Part shown: in pieces, positions 17,657 to 26,321 of the stretch
Layout: each line of letters starts with the position of its first letter
Position numbering within the stretch: the stretch's first letter is position 1
Assembly: GCF_041080675.1 (NCBI RefSeq)
Contig: NZ_CP163520.1
Span: forward strand, 4,278,001-4,342,000
Length of the DNA: 64,000 bases
DNA from: Streptomyces sp. cg36
Lineage (GTDB): Bacteria; Actinomycetota; Actinomycetes; Streptomycetales; Streptomycetaceae
Direction: 5' to 3'
Program-made: the position numbers and the translations under genes
Notes under the pieces: generated by a model
Told to the model about the DNA's origin: nothing
The model's input: the letters and a program-made list of their open reading frames with translations, nothing else
Database searches by the model: none

Positions 17657-17919
17657 GTGGTGTGCGGGGCGGCGGCCCGGTCGGCGGGGGCGGCCGTGGT
17701 GCCGGGGATCGTGCGGGGCGCGGCGTCGGCGGCCGGCGCCGGGGCCTCGTCCGCCCGGCCCCCGTCCTCCTTCATCGCCCGCGTCTCGCTCTTGAGGATC
17801 CGCAGCGACTTGCCCAGGGCGCGGGCCGTGTCGGGCAGCTTCTTGGAGCCGAAGAGCAGGATCAGCACCACCGCGACGATCAGCAGATGCCAGGGCTCCA
17901 GGCCATTGCGCAGGAACAT
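17638..17919 (-). CDS. tatA: Sec-independent translocase subunit TatA
   Basis: 93 aa. A short N-terminus ([11 protein letters not shown]), one membrane helix ([18 protein letters not shown], residues ~12-28), a hinge and an amphipathic helix ([23 protein letters not shown]), then an Ala/Pro/Thr-rich tail. TatA forms the protein-conducting oligomer that exports folded twin-arginine proteins. ATG 17919 has AGGAAGG upstream. It is divergent from the LCP gene (81-bp gap). The last 19 nt are the first unit of a 32-bp tandem array, so the C-terminal TTTTPGA has probably been shaped by repeat gain or loss. Confidence 0.92.
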   Translation of the reverse strand: MFLRNGLEPWHLLIVAVVLILLFGSKKLPDTARALGKSLRILKSETRAMKEDGGRADEAPAPAADAAPRTIPGTTAAPADRAAAPHTTTTPGA

Positions 17920-17999
17920 CCGGGGTCCTTCCTCTCTCAGCAAGACTTGCTACATTGCGCAACTGTACAACCAAGCGGACACGGATGAGGGCGTACACG

Positions 18000-19520
18000 A
18001 TGGCAGGCAGCCACAAGGCGGGACATGCGCGCGGTCGCGGCGGGGAAGGCGCCGCAGGCGCGCCCCCGGCCGGGCGTCGCAGACGCGGCCGGCTGCGGCT
18101 GGTCCTCGCCATCCTGGTGTCGCTGCTCGTCCTGGTGGTGGCCGGGCTCGGCTGGGTCTACTTCCAGCTCAACGGCGACATCCGCACCTTCGACGACGGC
18201 GGTGTCTCCGGCGACCGCCCGGCCGCCTCGCTCAAGGGCCAGAACGTCCTGGTCATCGGCTCGGACTCGCGCGCGGGCGACAACGAGGAGTACGGCCACG
18301 GCAAGGGCGACATCGGCCGCTCCGACACCGCCTTCCTCATGCACGTGCACGCCGACCACAAGCACGCCACGGCGGTCTCCATCCCCCGCGACACCCTCGT
18401 CGACGTACCGCCCTGCAAGCTGCCGAACGGCAACTGGACCAAGACCCAGCACAACGTGATGTTCAACTCGGCGTTCTCCGTCGGCGACACGGCCCGGGGC
18501 AACCCGGCCTGCACCCAGAACACCGTCGAGAAGCTGACCGGGCTGCGCGTGGACCACACCGTCGTCGTGGACTTCGCGGGCTTCGCCAAGATGACCAAGG
18601 CCGTCGGCGGCGTCCAGGTGTGCCTCCCCAAGGACGTCTACGAGGGCGACCTCAACCCCAACCGGCACGCGCGCGGGGAGCGCATCTTCGCCAAGGGCGT
18701 CCAGGACGTCTCGGGCCAGAAGGCGCTCGACTACGTACGCATCCGGCACGGCATAGGCGACGGCTCCGACATCGGCCGGATCCAGCGCCAGCAGGCGTTC
18801 ATCTCCAGCCTCATGAAGAAGGTCAAGTCGAAGGGGCTCGACCCGACCACCCTGTTCCCGCTCGCCAAGGCCGCCACCCAGTCCATGACCGTCGACCCGG
18901 GCCTCGGCTCCGCCGACAAGCTGATCTCCTTCGCCATGTCGATGAAGAACATCGATCTGCACAACACCAAGTTCGTCACCCTGCCCTGGCGGTACGAGGG
19001 CGCGCGCGTGGCGATGGTGAAGCCGGAGGCCGAGGCGCTCTTCGCGGCCCTGCGCGCGGACCGGACCGTCGACGGCAAGGACGCGGGCGGCAAGCAGTCG
19101 GACGGCAAGTCCGACGACAAGGGGCCGAGCCCCAGCCCCACCGCCCCGCCGTCGGGCGCCGGAACGGCCGTCGCCGTCTACAACGGCACCACCACCAAGG
19201 GCCTGGCCGCCCGCGCCGCCGACGCGCTGAAGGCGGGCGGCTACACGGTCACCGGCACCGCCACCGCCGCCACCCAGGACTTCGAGCACACCGTGATCGA
19301 GTACGGGCCGGGCGAGCGCGCCCACGCCGACGCCCTGGCCCAGCGCTTCCCCGGCGCGCTGCTGCGCCCGGCCAAGGCGGGGCTCACCGTCATCCTGGGG
19401 TCGAAGTACGCCGCCGCCCCGGACGCCGGCCCGGCCGCGCCCGCCGCCGTCCCCTCCCAGGTCGCCGAGAAGGCCCGCTCGGCCGACGATGACGTCTGCT
19501 CCAACCTGTCGTACGGCTGA
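18000..19520 (+). CDS. LytR-CpsA-Psr (LCP) family glycopolymer ligase with LytR_C domain
   Basis: 506 aa. Basic N-terminus, a membrane helix (residues ~37-60), then the extracytoplasmic LCP domain (~80-300) with VLVIGSDSRAGD, RSDTAFLMHV, AVSIPRDTLV and DYVRIRHGIGDGSDIGRIQRQQ, which carry the Asp/Arg residues that bind the polyprenyl pyrophosphate. Residues ~395-480 form a LytR_C domain (AVYNGTTTKGLAARAADAL). LCP enzymes transfer wall teichoic acids or other glycopolymers onto peptidoglycan. ATG 18000 has GAGGG 8 nt upstream; ATG 17985 is a weaker option. A short Lys/Ala-coding duplication (AAGGCCGCC) follows the stop. Confidence 0.93.
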   Translation: MAGSHKAGHARGRGGEGAAGAPPAGRRRRGRLRLVLAILVSLLVLVVAGLGWVYFQLNGDIRTFDDGGVSGDRPAASLKGQNVLVIGSDSRAGDNEEYGHGKGDIGRSDTAFLMHVHADHKHATAVSIPRDTLVDVPPCKLPNGNWTKTQHNVMFNSAFSVGDTARGNPACTQNTVEKLTGLRVDHTVVVDFAGFAKMTKAVGGVQVCLPKDVYEGDLNPNRHARGERIFAKGVQDVSGQKALDYVRIRHGIGDGSDIGRIQRQQAFISSLMKKVKSKGLDPTTLFPLAKAATQSMTVDPGLGSADKLISFAMSMKNIDLHNTKFVTLPWRYEGARVAMVKPEAEALFAALRADRTVDGKDAGGKQSDGKSDDKGPSPSPTAPPSGAGTAVAVYNGTTTKGLAARAADALKAGGYTVTGTATAATQDFEHTVIEYGPGERAHADALAQRFPGALLRPAKAGLTVILGSKYAAAPDAGPAAPAAVPSQVAEKARSADDDVCSNLSYG

Positions 19521-19633
19521 CCCGCCGCGGCCACCAAGGCCGCTGCGGTCACCGCGTCCACCAAGGCCGCCAAGGCCGCCAAAGGCCGCCAAGGGCCGCC
19601 GAGGACACCGGGAACCTCCGGTCCGGGCGGGCC

Positions 19634-19733
19634 GTTAACACCACGTGTGCGTAAAGAAGTTCATACAGGAGTAAAGCCGTTCGTCCGCCGTACGCCCGCA
19701 CCTCACAACTCGTTCACATTCGGCTCATAGCTT
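19634..19733 (+). promoter_or_regulatory. Putative PHO-box direct repeats upstream of alkaline phosphatase
   Basis: Several 11-nt units resemble the Streptomyces PhoP direct-repeat unit GTTCAYYYRGG: GTTAACACCAC (19634), GTTCATACAGG (19659), GTTCGTCCGCC (19679), and adjacent GTTCACATTCG and GCTCATAGCTT (19712-19733). The adjacent pair ends 7 nt before the ATG. Phosphate control through PhoR-PhoP is the expected regulation for this gene. Confidence 0.55.
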
Positions 19734-19740
19734 CGCGGCC

Positions 19741-21279
19741 ATGAGATCCATGGGAAACAAGCGCCGCAAGGCGCTGACGGTGGTGGCGCTGGCCTCCGCC
19801 GTCGCGGCGGGCAGCGCCGTCACGGCCAACTCCGCCCCGCAGCAGGGTGGCCGCCCGTTCCCGGGCCACGGCCAGGAGATACGCAACGTCATCTACCTCC
19901 TCGGTGACGGCATGGGCCGCACCCATGTGACGGCGGGCCGCGAGCGCTACTACGGCGCCCAGGGCAAGCTGAACATGGAGCGCCTGCCGTTCACCGGCGC
20001 GGTCGCCACGTACGCCGTCGAGAAGGGTTCCGACCAGCCCGCGCTGGTCACCGACTCGGCCAGCTCCGCGACCGCCTGGTCCTCCGGTGTGAAGACCTAC
20101 AACGCGGCGCTCGGCGTGGACTCGTACGAGCGGCGCCGCGCCACGCTCATGGAGCAGGCCAAGCAGGCCGGCTTCGCCACCGGCAACGTCTCCACCGCCG
20201 AGATCACCGACGCCACCCCGGGCGCCCAGTTCAGCCATGTGCTGCTGCGCGGCTGCCAGGGCCCGGTCTACTCGGACGCGGCCTGCCTCCCGAAGAACGC
20301 GGACGGCTCGTACGAGAAGGCCCCCGCGGACAAGACGCTGATCACGCCGGTCGCCGAGCAGATCGCGCGCAACGGCACCGCGGACGTCGTCCTCGGCGGC
20401 GGCCTGGCCCGCTTCGAGCCGGACGACCAGAAGGCGCTCCAGGCCCAGGGCTACCAGGTGCTCGGCAGCTTCGGCGACCCGAAGCTGCCCGCGCAGACGG
20501 CCGCCAGCCAGCAGGTCGCCACCAAGGCCGACCTCGACGCGGTCAAGGGCAAGAAGGTCGTCGGCCTCTTCAACCGCGGCAACCTGACGGTGGAGCAGGC
20601 CAAGGCCGGGCTCCCGGCGGACGCCCCGCAGAAGAAGGAGCCGACGCTCGTCGACATGGCGAAGAAGTCGATCGACCTGCTCAACGGCCGGTCCAAGAAG
20701 GGCTTCTTCCTCCAGATCGAGGGCGCCCAGATCGACAAGCGCTCGCACGCCAACGACGCGGCCCAGACGCTCGCCGAGGTCAAGGCGTTCGACGACGCGG
20801 TCAAGGCGGCGTACGACTTCGCGAAGAAGGACGGGCACACGCTGGTCATCGTGACCGCCGACCACGAGTGCGCGGGCTTCAACATCATCGAGAAGGGCAC
20901 GTACACCAACGCCGAGTCCGTCGCGCCCCCGGCCAACACGGACGCGGGCAACCCGGCGAACAACTCGACGCCCTCGCGCGACAAGTCGGGCGCCAAGGAC
21001 CCGGTCCGCTCGTCCGGCATCCTGAACGGCACCGGCTCGGGCGACGCCAAGAACTTCGCCCCGGCCACCTTCCGCACCCCGGACGACCCGGCGGGCGTCA
21101 AGGACGGCAGCCCCGACGCGAGCCTCTGGCTGACCTACCTCTCGGGCAACCACACCGGCGCGGACGTCCCGATCTACGCGTACGGCCCGGGCGCCGAGCG
21201 CTTCGCGGCCAGCCAGATCAACACCGAGCTGTACGGCAAGATGTACCGCTCGCTGTTCGGCCGGGCGCCGCGCGGCTGA
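19741..21279 (+). CDS. Secreted alkaline phosphatase (PhoA family)
   Basis: 512 aa. An N-terminal export signal (KRRK n-region, hydrophobic ALTVVALASAVAAGSAV, cleavage near residue 30) precedes a PhoA fold. VIYLLGDGMG holds a metal-binding Asp; VTDSASSATAW the phosphorylated Ser; IEGAQIDKRSHAND and VTADHECAGF further metal ligands; SGNHTGADVPIYAYGP the last His. It releases phosphate from monoesters outside the cell. No clear Shine-Dalgarno precedes ATG 19741; a second ATG lies 3 codons on. Upstream PHO-like repeats suggest phosphate starvation control. Confidence 0.93.
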   Translation: MRSMGNKRRKALTVVALASAVAAGSAVTANSAPQQGGRPFPGHGQEIRNVIYLLGDGMGRTHVTAGRERYYGAQGKLNMERLPFTGAVATYAVEKGSDQPALVTDSASSATAWSSGVKTYNAALGVDSYERRRATLMEQAKQAGFATGNVSTAEITDATPGAQFSHVLLRGCQGPVYSDAACLPKNADGSYEKAPADKTLITPVAEQIARNGTADVVLGGGLARFEPDDQKALQAQGYQVLGSFGDPKLPAQTAASQQVATKADLDAVKGKKVVGLFNRGNLTVEQAKAGLPADAPQKKEPTLVDMAKKSIDLLNGRSKKGFFLQIEGAQIDKRSHANDAAQTLAEVKAFDDAVKAAYDFAKKDGHTLVIVTADHECAGFNIIEKGTYTNAESVAPPANTDAGNPANNSTPSRDKSGAKDPVRSSGILNGTGSGDAKNFAPATFRTPDDPAGVKDGSPDASLWLTYLSGNHTGADVPIYAYGPGAERFAASQINTELYGKMYRSLFGRAPRG

Positions 21280-21297
21280 CACGGCCGAGGCACGGCC

Positions 21298-21321
21298 GCG
21301 CTGTTTCACGTGAAACAGCGC
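21298..21321. other. parS: parS centromere site (ParB-binding)
   Basis: The 16-bp core TGTTTCACGTGAAACA (21302-21317) is a perfect match to the bacterial parS consensus and sits in a longer 24-bp perfect palindrome. It lies between the alkaline phosphatase stop and the lipoprotein gene. In Streptomyces, ParB binds many parS sites clustered around oriC to organise chromosome segregation during sporulation, so this window should be within a few hundred kb of the origin. A degenerate GCCGTGAAACGGC hairpin follows directly. Confidence 0.93.
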
Positions 21322-21451
21322 CGTGAAACGGCACCGTGGAACGGCGCGGCCAACCCCATGGCGCAGCGCGGGCGTTGACCCGACGCGGCCCTACCCGGGG
21401 CCGGGGGACCACCCCTCTCCCGGCCCCGTACCAGTGACACAGGAGTACGCA

Positions 21452-22006
21452 GTGAACCGCTCGATCCGTCTGGCCGCGCTCGCGCTGACCGCCCTGGCCC
21501 TCACCACGGCCTGCGGGGGCTCCGGCGACAAGGCCGACTCCGGCCCGCAGCAGCCCGTCCGGGCCGAGCAGGCGGCGGCCCCGGCCGTCACCTTCCCCGC
21601 CCCCAAGGGCGCGCCCGCACCCGCCGCGAGCCTGGCGAAGATCCCGGCCAAGGGCGAAGTGACGCTGGAGCAGGGCCCGTTCACCGACCGGGTGCGGGTC
21701 AGCGCCCTCAAGCTCACCGGCAAGCCCGCCGTCACCGGCCACTTCGCCATCACCTCCGACGTCAGCGACGTGCTCGCGCTGGAGCTGCGCGCCGCGTTCT
21801 ACGACGAGCGCGGCCGGCTGGTCGGCACGGGAAGCTTCCAGTACGCGGAGGAGGGCGAGGCGGGCGAGGCCGCCCACGGCACCGCCGGACACGCCGCACC
21901 GCGCGCCGAGGGCGCCGGGATCGACTTCACCGCCGTACCGAAGTCCCCGCTGACGGGCACCCCGGCCAGCGCGGTCCTCTCCGTACCGGTGCTGGTCAAC
22001 GAGTAG
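21452..22006 (+). CDS. Putative secreted lipoprotein
   Basis: 184 aa. The N-terminus (NRSIRLAALALTALALTTAC) is a lipoprotein signal with Cys at about residue 20; the -3 position is Thr rather than the preferred Leu, so lipidation is likely but not certain. The mature part is Ala/Pro/Lys-rich at first, then a ~100-residue beta-rich region (VRVSALKLTGKPAVTGHFAITSDVSD) that I do not recognise. GTG 21452 has AGGAG 6 nt upstream. It ends in a hairpin shared with the convergent SDR gene. Function unknown. Confidence 0.75.
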   Translation: MNRSIRLAALALTALALTTACGGSGDKADSGPQQPVRAEQAAAPAVTFPAPKGAPAPAASLAKIPAKGEVTLEQGPFTDRVRVSALKLTGKPAVTGHFAITSDVSDVLALELRAAFYDERGRLVGTGSFQYAEEGEAGEAAHGTAGHAAPRAEGAGIDFTAVPKSPLTGTPASAVLSVPVLVNE

Positions 22007-22031
22007 GACGCAGCGACAGGTTGGAGCGGCG

Positions 22032-22051
22032 CCGCCCGCAGGTTCGGGCGG
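22032..22051. terminator. Bidirectional terminator hairpin between lipoprotein and SDR genes
   Basis: CCGCCCG (22032-22038), 6-nt loop, CGGGCGG (22045-22051). It lies 26 nt past the lipoprotein stop and just outside the convergent SDR stop. No U tract, as is common in this genus. Confidence 0.55.
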
Positions 22052-22057
22052 GCCCGC

Positions 22058-22903
22058 TCAGCGCAGCCCGTGCCGACGGGCCACCATCCGTTCGGCGGCG
22101 CCGCGCGGGAGCAGCCGCCGCAGGGCGAAGACCAGCGGCGCGTTGCTGCCCACCGCGTACAGCGGCCGGGGGCGGGCGTCCGACACCGCCTTCACCACGG
22201 TCGCGGCGACCAGCTCGGGCGAAATCCCCTTCTCCTCATTGGCGTTGAGCGCGGCCAGCATCGTCTTGTACTCCCCGGTGAACGGCGAGCCCTCGCGGAG
22301 GTACTGCGTGCGCCGCTCGCTGATCCCGGTGCGGATCGAGCCCGGCTCGACCGTGGTGATCCCCACCCCGTACGGCGCCACCTCCCGCCGCGCCGCGCTC
22401 GCGAACCCCTTCAGGGCCGCCTTGGACGCCACGTACGAGGAGCGGTAGGCGAGCGGGAAGCTGGCCAGCATCGAGCCGACCATCACCACCCGCCCGTACC
22501 CCCGGGCGCGCATGCCGGGCAGCAGGAGCTGGGTCAGGCGGACGGCGCCGAACACGTTCAGCCGGAAGACGCGCTCCACCGCGTCCATGGGCAGCTCCTC
22601 GAACGGCCCGTTCTGGCTCTCGCCCGCGTTGTTGACGAGGACGTCCACGTCCCCGGCGGCGTCGGCGCACGCCTCGATCGAGGCGTAGTCGGTGAGGTCG
22701 AGCGCCAGATACTCCACGCCCGGCACCGGCCGCTCCACCTTCCCGGGGTCCCGGCTGGTGCCCAGGACCCGGTGGCCGCGCGCCACCAGGGCGGCGGCGA
22801 CGGCCGCGCCGATGCCGGAGGAGGCGCCGGTGACCAGCGCGGTACGCGGGGCGGCAGCACCAGCCGCGCCCGTGCCCGGGGCCGAGCCCGCCGCCGCGCT
22901 CAC
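22058..22903 (-). CDS. Short-chain dehydrogenase/reductase
   Basis: 281 aa classical SDR. TGASSGIGAA (residues ~20-30) binds the nucleotide; NNAGESQNGPF is the NNAG motif; a Ser in VGSML and YVASK supply the catalytic Ser-Tyr-Lys. A ~15-residue Ala/Gly tail precedes the domain. GTG 22903 overlaps the stop of the FAD dehydrogenase upstream (GTGA), so both are made from one mRNA. Context suggests a small oxidoreductase operon acting on a steroid-like or other cyclic ketone/alcohol, regulated by the neighbouring TetR protein; the substrate is inferred only. Confidence 0.9.
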   Translation of the reverse strand: MSAAAGSAPGTGAAGAAAPRTALVTGASSGIGAAVAAALVARGHRVLGTSRDPGKVERPVPGVEYLALDLTDYASIEACADAAGDVDVLVNNAGESQNGPFEELPMDAVERVFRLNVFGAVRLTQLLLPGMRARGYGRVVMVGSMLASFPLAYRSSYVASKAALKGFASAARREVAPYGVGITTVEPGSIRTGISERRTQYLREGSPFTGEYKTMLAALNANEEKGISPELVAATVVKAVSDARPRPLYAVGSNAPLVFALRRLLPRGAAERMVARRHGLR

Positions 22904-24561
22904 GCCAGCCGCCGTGCGAGGGCGCGGCCGGCGGCCCGGCCGGAGAAGATGCAGCCGCCGAGGAAGGTGCCCTCCAGCGCGTTGTAGCCGTGGACCCCGC
23001 CGCCGCCGAACCCGGCGACCTCCCCGGCCGCGTACAGCCCCTCGAACAGGGTCCCGTCCGGCCGCACCACCTGCGACTCCAGCGTGGTCTCCAGACCGCC
23101 GAGCGTCTTGCGCGTCAGGACGTTCAGCCGGACCGCGATCAGTGGCCCGTGCGCCGGGTCGAGCAGGCGGTGCGGCTTGGCGACCCGGGTGACGCGGTCG
23201 GGCCAGTACGCGCGCGCGTTGCGCATCGACATGACCTGGAAGTCCTTGGAGTAGCTGTTGTCGATCTCGCGGTCGCGCGCCACGATCTCCCGCTCCACCG
23301 CGTCGAGTTCGAGCTTGGGGCCGGGCGAGATCGCGTTCATGCCCTCGACCAGGTCGCGCAGGGTGCGGCGCACCACGAAGTCCTCGCCGTGGTCCAGGAA
23401 CGCCTGCACCGGTCCGGGCGCGCCCTTGCGTACCCGCGAGAGCACGAGTTTGAGGTCCTTGCCGGTGATGTCGGGGTTCTGCTCGGAGCCGGAGAGCGCG
23501 AACTCCTTCTCCACGATCGACCGCGTCAGCACGAACCAGGTGTGGTCGTGCCCGGTCGCCACGATGTGCTTGAGCGTGCCGAGCGTGTCGTGGCCGGGGA
23601 AGAGCGGCGCGGGCAGCCGCTTGCCGTTGGCGTCCAGCCACAGCGACGACGGCCCCGGGATGATCCGGATCCCATGGCCTGGCCAGACGGGGTCCCAGTT
23701 CCTGAGCCCCTCGGTGTAGTGCCACATCCGGTCCCGGTTGACGATCGAGGCGCCCGCGCCCTCGGCGATCCCGAGCATCCGCCCGTCCACGTACGCGGGC
23801 ACGCCCGTGACCATGGAGCGCGGGGCGGGGCCCATCCGCTCCACCGGCCAGTTCCTGCGCACCAGTTCGTGATCGCCGCCGATGCCGCCGGAGGTGACCA
23901 CCACGGCCTGCGCGCGCAGCTCGAACTCGCCGTCGACCTCCCTGGAGGAGGCGACCCCGCGCGGCTCGGACGACGGTACGAGCACACTGCCGCGCACTCC
24001 GACGGCCGCGCCGTTCTCGACGACCAGGCCGTCCACGCGGTGGCGGTACCTGAAGGTGACCAGCCCGCGCGCGGCGGCGGCCAGGACGGGCTCCCGGAAC
24101 ACCCGCACGACCTCGGGGCCGGTGCCCCAGGTGAGGTGGAAGCGGGGTACGGAGTTGCCGTGGCCGCCCGCCGTGCCCGCGCCGCGCTCGGCCCACCCGA
24201 CGGTCGGCGTGACCCGCAGCCCGAGCCCGTACAGATAGCCGCGCTTCTCGCCGGCGGCGAAGTTCACGTACGCCTTCGCCCACTGGCGGGGCCAGTGGTC
24301 CTCGCGCTCGCGGTCGAAGGCGGCGGAGCCCAGCCAGTCGGAGAGCGCGAGGTCGTAGGAGTCGCGCACGCCCATCCGGCGCTGTTCGGGGCTGTCGACG
24401 AAGAACAGCCCGCCCAGCGACCAGAACGCCTGGCCGCCGAGGTTGGCCTCGTTCTCCTGGTCGACGACGAGCACCTTGCGTCCCGCGCGGACGAGTTCGT
24501 ACGTGGCGACGAGCCCGGCGAGCCCGGCTCCCACGACGATGACATCGGCGTCGTCACTCAC
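22900..24561 (-). CDS. FAD-binding dehydrogenase (3-ketosteroid dehydrogenase / fumarate reductase flavoprotein family)
   Basis: 553 aa. N-terminal FAD dinucleotide-binding motif VIVVGAGLAGLVATYELVRAG, then NEANLGGQAFWSLGGLF (FAD stacking), VVTSGGIGG mid-protein and a C-terminal AAGEVAGFGGGGVHGYNALEGTFLGGCIFSGRAAG that closes the cofactor site. The family dehydrogenates ketosteroids or similar enone precursors; this sub-family is annotated only broadly. GTG 24561 has GGAGG 5 nt upstream. The SDR gene overlaps its stop, and a TetR gene lies 30 bp upstream on the same strand, giving a likely TetR-FAD-SDR operon. Confidence 0.9.
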   Translation of the reverse strand: MSDDADVIVVGAGLAGLVATYELVRAGRKVLVVDQENEANLGGQAFWSLGGLFFVDSPEQRRMGVRDSYDLALSDWLGSAAFDREREDHWPRQWAKAYVNFAAGEKRGYLYGLGLRVTPTVGWAERGAGTAGGHGNSVPRFHLTWGTGPEVVRVFREPVLAAAARGLVTFRYRHRVDGLVVENGAAVGVRGSVLVPSSEPRGVASSREVDGEFELRAQAVVVTSGGIGGDHELVRRNWPVERMGPAPRSMVTGVPAYVDGRMLGIAEGAGASIVNRDRMWHYTEGLRNWDPVWPGHGIRIIPGPSSLWLDANGKRLPAPLFPGHDTLGTLKHIVATGHDHTWFVLTRSIVEKEFALSGSEQNPDITGKDLKLVLSRVRKGAPGPVQAFLDHGEDFVVRRTLRDLVEGMNAISPGPKLELDAVEREIVARDREIDNSYSKDFQVMSMRNARAYWPDRVTRVAKPHRLLDPAHGPLIAVRLNVLTRKTLGGLETTLESQVVRPDGTLFEGLYAAGEVAGFGGGGVHGYNALEGTFLGGCIFSGRAAGRALARRLA

Positions 24562-24591
24562 GGCGGCCTCCTGGATGGTTGGAGTCTGGGG

Positions 24592-25245
24592 TCAGGACGG
24601 TGAAGCGCCGCTCTCGGGCCCCTGGCCGGCCGTCACCGGGGTGCTGTAGGCGTCGAGAACGTGTTGGAACAGGGCTTCCCGGCGGGCGCGGACCACGTCG
24701 CTGCCGGGGTCGAGCAGGACCTGGACGGCGGTGCCGTCGTGGACCGCGACGAGCGCCTGGCCGAGGACGTCGCGGTCGCCGACCCGCCGCCCGGCGCGCT
24801 CCAGCGCGTCCACGACGACGGGCAGGACCGCGTCCTGGACGGCCTGTTCGCGGGCGGCCATCACGCGCCGCAGCGACGGGTTGCGCAGGGCGTGCGCGGT
24901 GAACTCGGCGGTCACCCGGTACCAGGCGTCGTCCACGGGGATCGCCCGCAGCGCCGCCCGCACGGCGTCCTCGGGCGCGGCCCCCGACACCTCGGCGAGC
25001 GCCTCGCGCACATCGGCGAGCAGCCGGGTGGAGCGCTCCTCCCACATGGCGAGGAAGAGCTCGTCGAGCGAGGTGAAGTTGGAGTAGAAGGCCCCGCGGG
25101 TGAACCCGGCCCGCTCACAGACCTGCTCCACGGTGGACCGCCCGAACCCTTCCTCGGCGAACACCCCCAGAGCAGCCTCAAGCAACAACCGCCGAGTCCG
25201 GGCGCGCCGGGGGGAGGGGGGCTTGGGGGCGGCGGTGCGGGTCAT
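24592..25245 (-). CDS. TetR-family transcriptional regulator
   Basis: 217 aa. The N-terminal HTH (residues ~15-65: RRLLLEAALGVFAEEGFGRSTVEQVCERAGFTRGAFYSNF) is typical TetR; the remainder is the helical ligand-binding domain. ATG 25245 has AAGGAGG at good spacing. Palindromes at 25272-25295 just upstream make autorepression likely, and the same transcript would carry the FAD dehydrogenase and SDR genes 30 bp downstream, so the regulator probably controls that small operon. Ligand unknown. Confidence 0.9.
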   Translation of the reverse strand: MTRTAAPKPPSPRRARTRRLLLEAALGVFAEEGFGRSTVEQVCERAGFTRGAFYSNFTSLDELFLAMWEERSTRLLADVREALAEVSGAAPEDAVRAALRAIPVDDAWYRVTAEFTAHALRNPSLRRVMAAREQAVQDAVLPVVVDALERAGRRVGDRDVLGQALVAVHDGTAVQVLLDPGSDVVRARREALFQHVLDAYSTPVTAGQGPESGASPS

Positions 25246-25271
25246 GGGGGCGACCTCCTTGGATACAGGAA

Positions 25272-25295
25272 CGTATCGGATACGCGGATGCATCC
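25272..25295. promoter_or_regulatory. Candidate TetR operator pair
   Basis: CGTATC-G-GATACG (25272-25284) is a perfect 6-1-6 inverted repeat, followed by the perfect palindrome GGATGCATCC (25286-25295). A further GATAC half-site lies at 25262-25266. They sit 27-50 nt upstream of the TetR start, where an autorepressing operator is expected. Confidence 0.6.
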
Positions 25296-25396
25296 ACAAG
25301 GGGTCTGAGCTGGGTCTGGTGGACGGGTCTCCGCGCCGAGGGGTACGGCCGGAGGCCCTCTCTCCGGAGGGGGGAGGACCCCCGGGAGACATCAGG

Positions 25397-26290
25397 TCAG
25401 GCGGCGCTGGGGCGCCGGCTGCCGTGGAAGACCTGGCTGGTGTGCCACGAGCGATGGGACTCCGCGACGGGCCGGGTGCCGGGTTGCGGGCCCATGAGCT
25501 CTCGGCCCGCGAGTGCTGTGACATGCTCGCGGGCCGCCCGACTGCGGCCGATGAACCGCTGCGAGACCAGGATGCGATGGCCCTCGCCTATGCCCAGGAC
25601 ACCCTTGTCGAAGAGCTTGTGGTGCAGCGAGCAGAGACACACTCCGTTGTCGACGTCGTCAGGCCCGTCGAACGCCCACCAGCGCACGTGCGCCGCCTCC
25701 AGTCCGACGGGCGCCGTACCGATCATCCCGTCGTAGCCGCAGAAGGCGCACTGGTACTCGTACGCGGTCAGCACCAACTCCCGCATCCGCCGGTCCCGCT
25801 GCCGCCTCCCGGGAGCTGCCGGAGCGTCGGTCTCCGCCCGTTCCAGTTCCAGGCCCACCGCGTCGCACAGGTCCTGGTGCAGCGACGCCGGGAAGTGCAG
25901 GTCCAGCAGCACCCTCGCCATGCGGGCCAGCAGCGACGGCTCCCGCCGGAGCGCCGCCCGAAGGTCCGGGGCCAGGCGCCCGGTGGCCCGGCTGGACCGC
26001 AGTTCCCGCACCCCGGTGCCCGGGCTGCCGACACCGCGCTCGGTCCGTACCTCCCACACCCCGTCGCTGACCAGGTGGTGGAACGGATAGGCGGGCGTGG
26101 TCCCCCGCGGCGGACCGTACTCCACCAGCAGTCGCTTCAGATCCGCCTCCACCGCGGTGTACGGCAACTCGTCCGCGGCATCGGCCTGGAAACGGCCCAG
26201 TGCGTACAGCAGCAGCAACGGCTTGTGCGGTGCCCGCGCCCCCTCCCGGCTCCACTGCCTCAGCTTCGCGACACGCTCCAGCCAGTCCAT
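25397..26290 (-). CDS. HNH endonuclease with sulfur-binding-like domain (putative phosphorothioation-dependent type IV restriction enzyme)
   Basis: 297 aa. Residues ~1-140 resemble the sulfur-binding domain of ScoMcrA/SprMcrA: APHKPLLLLYALGRF, then the AYPFHHL motif at 67-73, where Tyr-Pro lines the sulfur pocket in known members. Residues ~175-235 are the HNH nuclease: zinc pair C181/C184, catalytic H201 (LEAAHV), N215 (DVDNGVCLC), C218/C220 and H224. The family cuts DNA bearing phosphorothioate (Dnd) backbone marks. It follows the DUF4041/GIY-YIG gene by 31 bp, probably one operon. ATG 26290 lacks a clear ribosome site; GTG 26368 is an alternative. No dnd genes are in the window. Confidence 0.78.
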   Translation of the reverse strand: MDWLERVAKLRQWSREGARAPHKPLLLLYALGRFQADAADELPYTAVEADLKRLLVEYGPPRGTTPAYPFHHLVSDGVWEVRTERGVGSPGTGVRELRSSRATGRLAPDLRAALRREPSLLARMARVLLDLHFPASLHQDLCDAVGLELERAETDAPAAPGRRQRDRRMRELVLTAYEYQCAFCGYDGMIGTAPVGLEAAHVRWWAFDGPDDVDNGVCLCSLHHKLFDKGVLGIGEGHRILVSQRFIGRSRAAREHVTALAGRELMGPQPGTRPVAESHRSWHTSQVFHGSRRPSAA

Positions 26291-26321
26291 GACGTTGATC
26301 GTAGTGAGGCGCCGTCGGCCG

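Noticed and set aside
14579..19492. A 1637-aa plus-strand ORF
   Set aside because: It lies opposite SURF1, S9 peptidase and TatA and in another frame of the LCP gene. It is Arg/Pro-rich with no domains, as expected from third-position GC bias.
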